A stretch of DNA of 12,547 nt. Source: CAZBJJ01 sp964492245 (GTDB taxonomy: Bacteria; Spirochaetota; Spirochaetia; Treponematales; Breznakiellaceae). The notes beneath the pieces are model-generated. The model saw nothing but the letters and a program-made list of their open reading frames with translations. It was not told the origin of the DNA and made no database searches. The stretch lies in the NCBI GenBank assembly GCA_964492245.1, contig CAZBJJ010000053.1, forward strand, positions 1-12,547. Direction: 5' to 3'. Of this stretch, positions 5,919 through 12,547 are shown piece by piece (the first letter of the stretch is position 1; each line of letters starts with the position of its first letter). A program made the translations under genes and the position numbers.

Positions 5919-8900
5919 CTACCTTGGATTTACCCCGCCATCGCCATTGCGACCAAATTTAAACGTTCCGCGAGTTGGGTTAGACAAATCATTGAATTGC
6001 CCAGTTCTAAGTTCGCGGGATTCCCCAGGGAAGAGGGGATAGTATTCGGCAAAGGGTATCCACGCGTTTTTGCCCCAACCCCAGACAAGAGGGCCATTAT
6101 CCCGGGCATCTTCGATATCCGTGGGGGTGGAACCCAAAAGAGGACGCAGAAATGCAGGAACACTAACTTCCCAACTGCTCCAATACCAAACTCTACCCAA
6201 GTGATTTGAAAGCAGGCGCACACCTGAGTAATCTGTTTCATCCCAGCTTAAGGGGAAACCGGGAGTCATAGTAGAACCAGTTATGGAATCGCCACCGCGT
6301 ATCCAAGGTTGTTCTACTACATTAGCGACATTACTATATCCATCCAGATTTTGTATAATCTGCTCATTGGCGTCGTTAAATACCAAGACCGATCTAAACG
6401 CGGTTTCGTAAGAGGTAAAAGAATTACTCGTGGTACCCGCTTTAATAATATATTTCAACCCGCGGTCGTAGTAAGTTGCATCGCCAATGTCAAAGGCAGA
6501 GGTATATTGTTTGTTGGTTGCCAAGTCATTAATTGTTGTCCGGTTAGTTTTAGCTACTGGCTTAGTCGTATAAGTTCCTGCGTTTATATCTCGAATTCGT
6601 GGGGTGTCGGTAGCATTGCTCCCTCCCTGTAGCATAGTATCCAAAGCGACATAGGAACCTTCTAAGGAATAGTAGATAGTAGTATTTGGCGTTCGACTAT
6701 GTATTTTAACCGAAACGGTATCCGGCTGCGTAGCACGGACAACGCCACCAACAAGCTTGTAGGACTCACTTTGTTTGTCCACCCTAATTACCGGGGCCTC
6801 TACTCCCGCGAGCGTAATAGTATAAGTGGTAGCGGACTGGTTCTTGTTCCCATAATTATCCTGCACAAGATCTTTCGGAATGTCCACGCTATATGTTGCG
6901 CCTTTAACAGAGGGGGCATAGGCCCCTGTTAAATCGATTCTTAAGACTTTACCATCATTGGTGGTGGGCACGCTCACCATGCTGGAGACCACCGGTACCT
7001 CTACAATGTGTTCGTGAACTTCATCGCTGCGGAAAAGGTCAATCAAATTCTGGTCGTCGGGGTCGACATCGAAGTTTAAAATGTATTTTGCAGTTGTGTC
7101 GGGAACTCCACTTGAATTTGCCCCATTGATACCCAGGGTGTAGCTAGAGTTTAAGGCGGTTCTTTGACCTTCTGCTGAAGCACGGGCGTATATATTCTCC
7201 CATTCAGCCTCTGTCATTACAATGGGAATGCGGTAGCCCGTCGGCAATTGCTCCAGTGTAAGGCTTCCGCTGCCCTTAAAAATGGGCCTATCGAAGGTTA
7301 TGTTTAAAACATTTCCGTCCAAATCAACATCTTTTACCAAAGGACTTCCCGTGACAATTTTAATATTGCGCTGGTCGGTAAGGCTGTTCCCCGAACCTGC
7401 CGTTGGCAACTTAAACTCATTTTGAACGGAAACACTTCCAATTGTAATATCTGCCCCATCCCAATTTATTTCAGTAACATCCAGGCGAGCTATATCATGG
7501 CTGGCATCATTATCAATAGTATATGTAAAGGCCAGGTCTTCTTTTGTGCCCGTGCCCCCAGTATAACTGGCTATTTTTCCATTATTTAGCTTTAGAGTGG
7601 GTGTACCAGTAATGGTAACTTCTTTACGCAGGTATATGGTGATGGGAATGCTGCCAGTAGTGTAGACACCGTCATTATTGCTAGAACTGATGCGCTGTAC
7701 CAAATCGCCCTTGTCAATTGTTATGCTAATTGCCGAGGGGCTCTCGCCAACATTGCCGGCCTTGTCTATTTGCCGGCCCTTAATCGTATATTCTCCATTA
7801 TTGCTAAGCGTAATTTCAGAAGAATAGGCCTGCCAGGAGCTGCCATTATTTAGGGAGTACTCATACCTTATACCACTTTCTAAATTGCCTAGGGTAAAAG
7901 AGACATTATTGTAATATTCCCGATTATGAACTGGCCCAACTACGTTTGGGGCCGCAGGAGACTCAGTATCGATGACAATAGTTGGCAGGGAAACATCGTT
8001 TAAGGTAGTAGCTAGGGCATTGCCCGCTGCATCCGTAATGCTTGCCCCATTTAGGTCAAAGCTATTAAGGGCAAGGCTACCATTTTGGCCAGAGCCAACC
8101 GTGTAGCAGAACATAAGGGTTTTGGCATTGGGCTGGGTAACGAAGCTAGCCTCAGCCCCCGAGGGAGTACTAAGCACAAGCTTCGGACTGCCCGAAAGCA
8201 CCAGGTCCTCGTCCATCTCGACATTAAAATAAATTTCTTTGTCCTTAGTATAATGCCCCGCCGCAGTGCTGGAACTTACCTTTGTAATTTTGGGCGAAGT
8301 TGTATCGATAGCAATGTTTTTGCTACCGGCAAGGGAAAATTCTCCAGTGGGAAGAACAAGACTGAGCTCTGCAGAACTGTTTACCACCTCGTAGCTAGCC
8401 CCGTTTTTTTTAAGGGCAGAAACATCCAGGTCGAGGGTATCTCTTCCCGCAGCAACCGTCCAGGTAAAGGTATGGCTTGCTGTGCCACTGCCGCTGGAGT
8501 AGATGGCTGTAGCCCCATTGTTAAGAGTTAGACTGGGAGTGCCCCCACTGAATTTTACCGACTTATTAAAGTCTAGGCGAATGGTAATTACCTTGCCCAG
8601 TCCATAAAAGCCATCTGCCATAGCGCTTGTTATGCGGATAAGGGCCGGGTCGCCGGTATCCACAATAAAGCTACTTACCGCCGAAGACTTATTGCCCCCA
8701 ATATCGACGATTTCTGCCAGAATACTGGCCACCGTCCCCGTTGGCGGGACAAAGGAAGCCGACTGCCAGGTACCGTCGCTATGTAGCGTTATGCTAGGAA
8801 TTACCGAGCCCCAGGAAAGTGAGGGCTTAAAACGTGTCGTTACATTGCCAGAATCTTTCCAGGCAGTTAAGGAATTATCGCTCCAAGAGCCCGAAAGCCT

Positions 8901-10628
8901 TACCTTTTCGCCGTCTTCGAAGAGGCTCAGTGTTTTGCCTTCTTCTAAAGGTAGGGGAATGAGTTTATTCTCCGTATCGCGTTTAAGGCCAGTGATATTT
9001 ATTTGCGGGCCCTCGCTGTCGCCCAAGGTGGTAAGGCTTGTAACCTTATAATTGCCACTGTTGTCCTTTGCCCGCAGTAGGAAGGTAAAGTTTTTAAGGG
9101 CAAGTGCTCCGCTGTCTATCCCGACCCCTAGATCGCTAAATAAATTGAGTGTTTTATCAAAGCTGCGGGAGAAGCGTTTTTCGCCATAGGGCTCGCTGCT
9201 AGCTAAATTGAGTTTCCAGACCTTATTGCCCTTTGCATCGCTGCCAGTGTCTGCCCAACCCGCATGATTGGAGTTTGTGAACTCTAGCTGCGATTGAGCT
9301 GCATTGGCATACTCAACGTTAATCCAGACTAGACGCAACTCGTCTACGCCAGAATCGTCGTGTACAAAACCTTTTATATTAAAGTCGCCACCCTTATTGC
9401 CAAAAAGCGTTTCTTCGATATTCGGCGATTCAAGCTCTATGACGGGCATGGTGCTGTCTATTATTTCTATATAATATTCCTTTGCCTCGGAGACAGTATC
9501 TTTTTTATCGCTTACTTGGATACTCAGGATATACTTGCCCGCTTCTGAGGGTGGATTATAGGACCAGGTAAAGCTGCCAGTTTCTCCAGCATTTGAAATA
9601 CTTACTGGTTCACCAAAATTGCTATCGCTTTCGCCTTTAATGGCAATGTTCACTAATTTTACGCCGTCGTCGTCGTAGGCCAGGCCGGTAATGGGCACGC
9701 CGACCACGAGTTCGCTGGGATTGTTTTCGTCCTCGCTTAGCTGGACATCTACCCAGGGAATATCTGCTTTGGGCCACCAGAGAAACCAACCCTGGCTTTT
9801 GCTCTCTTTGTTGTTTGCACCATCAGTTACCGTGGTTATTATTTGTAAAATGGCCTTGCCCTCGGCGTCGAGCTCTATTTCTTTATCGAAATCTTCTTCT
9901 GCAAACTCTGCAGAGCCATTTAATTTTAAGACGGGGTCTGTTTCGTAGGTTAGGGTTTTATCTAAATAGATATTCTCGCCACTTCCATCGGCTATCTGTA
10001 TTCTTAAGCTTTCTAGGCCGTAGTCTTCTTTTATCTGCCAGCGGATGGGGATGCTTTCGTTGTAAAGCTTACTTATATCCTGTATTGTGCGAAGTTTTAG
10101 GGCTTTTAGATCCTCTGCGTCTTTTACGAGCAAGGGATTGCTCAATACTGCTATTGGTGGGCTGTCGTCGACTACGACGGTGCGCTCTTGGAAGGATTTT
10201 GCATCGGTATTTTTAGATTTGTCCTTTGCCACAACGCTTACGGTATATTCGCCGTCGGCATCGGTTCCAAGGGCTATGTCTATCCACCATGTGTAGTGGT
10301 TTTCGGATACAATTTCTATTTCGCCTTCGCCTTCGAAGGGGGTCCAGCCCTCTTTTTCGCTGCTGCGATGTTCCCACTTTTTATTGTAAATGCGCCATTG
10401 GTTTTCGCTGGCATCGGTGGTAATAAGGACTTCTAGGATATCTTGATCGTCCTTTACTTCGCCTTTAACCCTAAAGCCTTCGTTTACATTTTGCATATAG
10501 GTGGGCGAGGTAAGGGTGAGTACGGGTCCTTTAAGGTCTACCTGGGGCCCCAGCCCCACCACCTTACAGGCAGCTATGGCTAAAAGACCCAAGACCATCA
10601 ATACTATACAATGTATATACTTCTTCAT
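5919..10628 (-). CDS. Large Ig-like repeat surface lipoprotein
   Basis: This 1569-residue protein starts with a lipoprotein signal peptide: two lysines, a hydrophobic stretch, and the lipobox LAIAAC with the lipidated cysteine at 21. It should be exported and lipid-anchored, probably on the cell surface. After the signal it is a string of beta-sandwich segments: Ig/cadherin-like units at about 36-155, 156-285, 291-392, 395-535 and 540-657; three related units with the pattern DGxYxxG...LxLxxG...FxYTV at 665-775, 778-887 and 975-1090; and a different Ig-like unit at 893-973. Residues 1097-1275 and 1278-1569 match the partial paralogue upstream. The latter part contains APVIRVD, a chitobiase-like segment near 1304-1325, and a tryptophan-rich RVWYWSSWEV near 1479-1488. 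The start has an AGGAG Shine-Dalgarno, 12 bases after the paralogue's stop. There is no enzyme motif, so adhesion or a structural role is a guess. Confidence 0.88.
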   Translation of the reverse strand: MKKYIHCIVLMVLGLLAIAACKVVGLGPQVDLKGPVLTLTSPTYMQNVNEGFRVKGEVKDDQDILEVLITTDASENQWRIYNKKWEHRSSEKEGWTPFEGEGEIEIVSENHYTWWIDIALGTDADGEYTVSVVAKDKSKNTDAKSFQERTVVVDDSPPIAVLSNPLLVKDAEDLKALKLRTIQDISKLYNESIPIRWQIKEDYGLESLRIQIADGSGENIYLDKTLTYETDPVLKLNGSAEFAEEDFDKEIELDAEGKAILQIITTVTDGANNKESKSQGWFLWWPKADIPWVDVQLSEDENNPSELVVGVPITGLAYDDDGVKLVNIAIKGESDSNFGEPVSISNAGETGSFTWSYNPPSEAGKYILSIQVSDKKDTVSEAKEYYIEIIDSTMPVIELESPNIEETLFGNKGGDFNIKGFVHDDSGVDELRLVWINVEYANAAQSQLEFTNSNHAGWADTGSDAKGNKVWKLNLASSEPYGEKRFSRSFDKTLNLFSDLGVGIDSGALALKNFTFLLRAKDNSGNYKVTSLTTLGDSEGPQINITGLKRDTENKLIPLPLEEGKTLSLFEDGEKVRLSGSWSDNSLTAWKDSGNVTTRFKPSLSWGSVIPSITLHSDGTWQSASFVPPTGTVASILAEIVDIGGNKSSAVSSFIVDTGDPALIRITSAMADGFYGLGKVITIRLDFNKSVKFSGGTPSLTLNNGATAIYSSGSGTASHTFTWTVAAGRDTLDLDVSALKKNGASYEVVNSSAELSLVLPTGEFSLAGSKNIAIDTTSPKITKVSSSTAAGHYTKDKEIYFNVEMDEDLVLSGSPKLVLSTPSGAEASFVTQPNAKTLMFCYTVGSGQNGSLALNSFDLNGASITDAAGNALATTLNDVSLPTIVIDTESPAAPNVVGPVHNREYYNNVSFTLGNLESGIRYEYSLNNGSSWQAYSSEITLSNNGEYTIKGRQIDKAGNVGESPSAISITIDKGDLVQRISSSNNDGVYTTGSIPITIYLRKEVTITGTPTLKLNNGKIASYTGGTGTKEDLAFTYTIDNDASHDIARLDVTEINWDGADITIGSVSVQNEFKLPTAGSGNSLTDQRNIKIVTGSPLVKDVDLDGNVLNITFDRPIFKGSGSLTLEQLPTGYRIPIVMTEAEWENIYARASAEGQRTALNSSYTLGINGANSSGVPDTTAKYILNFDVDPDDQNLIDLFRSDEVHEHIVEVPVVSSMVSVPTTNDGKVLRIDLTGAYAPSVKGATYSVDIPKDLVQDNYGNKNQSATTYTITLAGVEAPVIRVDKQSESYKLVGGVVRATQPDTVSVKIHSRTPNTTIYYSLEGSYVALDTMLQGGSNATDTPRIRDINAGTYTTKPVAKTNRTTINDLATNKQYTSAFDIGDATYYDRGLKYIIKAGTTSNSFTSYETAFRSVLVFNDANEQIIQNLDGYSNVANVVEQPWIRGGDSITGSTMTPGFPLSWDETDYSGVRLLSNHLGRVWYWSSWEVSVPAFLRPLLGSTPTDIEDARDNGPLVWGWGKNAWIPFAEYYPLFPGESRELRTGQFNDLSNPTRGTFKFGRNGDGGVNPR
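7359..8636 (-). repeat. Coding repeat region: DGxYxxG Ig-like units
   Basis: This part of the large lipoprotein encodes three diverged copies of one 110-residue-class unit, at about 8304-8636, 7968-8297 and 7359-7706. Each opens with (D/A)GxYxxG or close to it, then a strand with a V or L before a GxPxLxL motif, and ends near FxxTV followed by an LD or LN strand. A different Ig-like unit is inserted between the second and third copy. The copies are diverged at protein level and not visible as DNA repeats, so the array is old. Confidence 0.6.
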
Positions 10629-10640
10629 ATTTAGCTCCTG
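10629..10640 (-). other. Ribosome binding site between the two surface-protein genes
   Basis: Only 12 bases separate the stop of the upstream paralogue (TAA, complement of 10641-10643) from the ATG of the large lipoprotein. They read AGGAG on the minus strand, six to seven bases before the ATG, so the pair should be co-transcribed. Confidence 0.8.
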
Positions 10641-12547
10641 TTAATAATGCCGTATTCGATAGACAAAGAAACCCGCTCCATACTCAGCATTTCGACTACC
10701 TTGTTGCCAGTTGGTTGGACCGGTGGTATAACTCCAGTATCTGCTGGTTATATACCAATCGCTTATAATTTCCCAAGACTGCCAATACCAATCTTTTTGT
10801 GTGGCATTATATGCATGCTTTGTAAATCGCAGATCTGGGTCGGCATTGCGCACGGGGAAACCAGATATGGTGGGCATGCCACCAGATATATTGGACCCTT
10901 CCATAGTTAAATGAGCGATATCCGCATTATTATTAGGCTGACGATACATGACAGCTGTTTTATAAGCACCCTCGTAACCTTTGTCCGAATCGAAAAAGTC
11001 GAATTTAGTGGCACGTGCAGCCACATAGTATTTGCCGGCTGTACGGATATCGTTATTGTCACTGGTTCCACCATCCCCCAAAAGGAAGAAGTTATCACCT
11101 GAATAGGTTCTGTTTACCAAAAGGGCCTCTAAGTCTACAGAAGTTATATCGGGGTTTGAAAAANNNNNNNNNNCGAATTTAGTGGCACGTGCAGCCACAT
11201 AGTATTTGCCGGCTGTACGGATATCGTCGTTGTCCCCGCCATCACCTAAGAGAAAATAAGCATCGTATTCTTTATCTATCGTAAGATTCAATAAATCATT
11301 TTCTGCTATATCGGAGTTTGGAAAAAGTTGCTCTGTGTTAGCATCAGTATCTGTTGGTATTATATTAGAACTCCCTCGAATGGCGCCAAATTCAATGCTC
11401 GCTCCTGGGGTTTCGCAGTCGATGCGCACCCGCACAAGGCCACTGGGTCGGGTTGTTTTATCTTTTTCGCCATAGATACCATACGAAATGTCAGAACCCC
11501 TGGTGCTGCTTTGCCAAACGCCACTAGTATTATAGCTTACCGTGCCTGTGGCTTTAGGCTGTTTGGCGCCCTCGCCCTGGCTGTAGCGGTCTACCCGAAT
11601 AACCGGCGTAGCCACCTTGTCCGACCAGAAAGTCCAAGAATGCTCAGTCGAAGGATTGCCCCCCTCGTCGCGGAAGGTACCAGCGGGAATAGTACATTCC
11701 CATTCCCGCCCATCGGCTAGGGCATCGAATTCAATCTTTATTTCTGTAGAACCACTCCCCGTAACCCGGGCAGTATTTGTCGCATCCACCTCATGCCTAT
11801 GGTAGCCCGCAGCCTCCAAGGCAGCCCGAATATCCGCATCATCAAGATCTTTTTCGAAGTCGAGCACATATTTTGTAGAGGTATCCGGCACATAGCTCCC
11901 TTCAGAAACCTTTACGCCATGGGTAATTTTTTTATAGGGCCCCACCGGCTGAGCGGTTAAGCTATGCAGTAAAGGATTTGAGCCACTTTCAACCTCCATT
12001 AAGGCTTTTCGCTGGTCGTCAGTTAAAGCAGAATTAAGGAAGATAGAGGAGAACTCCGCCTCGGTAAACACCGGCGGCACAAGCCACCCCGCTGTGCGCT
12101 CCACCTTAATAATGCCCGTCTCCACCCAAACCTCCTCGCTAAAGTTGAGCGTTAAGGTGGTTTTATCACCATTTTTTGCTATTATCGCATTAAGGCCAGG
12201 GCTAGTTGATGAAATACTCGGGTCCTTAGAGTCGATTTTAAGATCGTCCCGCTCATTGTAATAGGTATCAGTAATAGTTAGAGGAGTGTTACCAAAGGTG
12301 TTACCAAAGCGGTCGCTCACCCCCGAAAGATCGAGAGAAGCAATACTTACCGGCTTTAACTCAAGACCCGACTCCACCGTATAGGTAAAATACAGGGCAT
12401 TCGCCAATTCAGTTTTTCCAGTAACAGTAATTGATGGGCCATCCGTTAGCTTAATATTTGCCGGTGGATCATCGCTTGTCTTTACCGGGCGCTCGAAGAG
12501 CGCCTTAAAAGTAAGGGTAGAGCCAGCGGTATACAGGCCATCGGGGT
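10641..12547 (-). CDS. Ig-like surface protein, paralogue, 5' end outside window
   Basis: The reading frame runs open to the right edge, so the true start and any signal peptide lie outside; 634 codons are visible. The TTG near 12407 is internal, since the 46 codons before it continue an Ig-like unit (PDGLYTAG...). After that unit comes a segment parallel to residues 1097-1275 of the neighbouring lipoprotein, including FTEAEF, PDTSTKYVLDFEKDLDD and ATPVIRVDRYSQG. A chitobiase-like stretch (VRVRIDCETPGASIEFG) and a tryptophan-rich end (DWYWQSWEI) follow. The equivalent unit ending in (K)YYVAARATKF appears twice here, either side of a 10-N gap, but only once in the neighbour. The protein ends about 35 residues sooner than the neighbour after the WYWxSWE motif. 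It is presumably also an exported surface protein, but the lipobox cannot be checked. The copy number of the internal repeat is uncertain because of the gap. Confidence 0.85.
   Translation of the reverse strand, partial: PDGLYTAGSTLTFKALFERPVKTSDDPPANIKLTDGPSITVTGKTELANALYFTYTVESGLELKPVSIASLDLSGVSDRFGNTFGNTPLTITDTYYNERDDLKIDSKDPSISSTSPGLNAIIAKNGDKTTLTLNFSEEVWVETGIIKVERTAGWLVPPVFTEAEFSSIFLNSALTDDQRKALMEVESGSNPLLHSLTAQPVGPYKKITHGVKVSEGSYVPDTSTKYVLDFEKDLDDADIRAALEAAGYHRHEVDATNTARVTGSGSTEIKIEFDALADGREWECTIPAGTFRDEGGNPSTEHSWTFWSDKVATPVIRVDRYSQGEGAKQPKATGTVSYNTSGVWQSSTRGSDISYGIYGEKDKTTRPSGLVRVRIDCETPGASIEFGAIRGSSNIIPTDTDANTEQLFPNSDIAENDLLNLTIDKEYDAYFLLGDGGDNDDIRTAGKYYVAARATKFXXXXFSNPDITSVDLEALLVNRTYSGDNFFLLGDGGTSDNNDIRTAGKYYVAARATKFDFFDSDKGYEGAYKTAVMYRQPNNNADIAHLTMEGSNISGGMPTISGFPVRNADPDLRFTKHAYNATQKDWYWQSWEIISDWYITSRYWSYTTGPTNWQQGSRNAEYGAGFFVYRIRHY
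11000..11053 (-). repeat. 54-bp exact coding repeat, copy 1
   Basis: Identical to 11174-11227. It encodes the peptide DIRTAGKYYVAARATKF at the end of a roughly 54-residue unit. The DNA flanking the 54 bases is diverged, although the protein units remain alignable (FxNxDI, then Y, then FLLGDGG). Confidence 0.9.
11164..11173. other. Assembly gap, 10 N, inside a coding repeat
   Basis: Ten Ns interrupt the truncated surface-protein gene. The reading frame agrees on both sides, so the length may be right modulo three, but that has a one-in-three chance of being accidental. The gap sits between two copies of a coding repeat. Confidence 0.99.
11174..11227 (-). repeat. 54-bp exact coding repeat, copy 2
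   Basis: Identical to 11000-11053 and starting directly at the edge of the 10-N gap, giving an apparent period of 174 bases (58 codons). This may be a true tandem duplication, gene conversion between units, or a join of two alleles or paralogues by the assembler. Confidence 0.9.

Noticed and set aside
12405..12407. TTG as the start of the upstream surface protein
   Set aside because: The frame continues open to the window edge and the 46 preceding codons encode a clear Ig-like unit, so the start lies outside the window.

Overview
The window looks like a chromosomal segment of a spirochaete, most likely a host-associated Treponema-like bacterium of roughly balanced GC content. This rests on a LacI-type sugar-sensor fused to a GGDEF domain without an HTH, on large tandem Ig-like lipoproteins, and on an anaerobe-type hybrid cluster protein. 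The genus is an inference; no rRNA or other strict marker is present. Two runs of N (100 and 10 bases) show that this is a scaffolded draft assembly.

Layout. Only deoD (76-786) reads rightward. Everything else lies on the minus strand, in transcription order from the right edge: a 5'-truncated Ig-like surface protein (12547-10641), a complete 1569-residue Ig-like lipoprotein (10628-5919), an AlkA/HhH-GPD DNA glycosylase (5912-5301), an Rrf2-family regulator (5272-4805), the hybrid cluster protein Hcp (4725-3079), a 311-base structured and GC-rich intergenic stretch holding the 100-N gap, and a LacI-like-sensor/GGDEF diguanylate cyclase (2767-770). The last gene converges on deoD, and the two 3' ends overlap by 17 bases.

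How the genes fit together. The two surface proteins are tandem paralogues 12 bases apart. They share a long C-terminal architecture that I cannot assign to a named family, and they probably form one transcription unit. alkA starts 6 bases after the second one, so it is probably read from the same message. A perfect 10+10 bp palindrome covers the apparent -10 box and the start codon of rrf2, which suggests autoregulation of an rrf2-hcp unit. Rrf2 proteins with a cysteine cluster commonly sense Fe-S status or NO, and Hcp detoxifies NO or hydroxylamine, so alkA-rrf2-hcp may be a nitrosative-stress and repair locus. The GGDEF protein probably couples a cytoplasmic small ligand to cyclic-di-GMP. 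deoD is a purine-salvage housekeeping gene.

The points most worth a second look are the rrf2 operator/near-leaderless start, the Hcp N-terminal cysteine spacing that mixes the class I and class II patterns, the paralogous surface-protein modules with an internal repeat around the 10-N gap, and the exact 55-bp duplication flanking the 100-N gap. I see no CRISPR array, tRNA, rRNA, transposase or phage gene.
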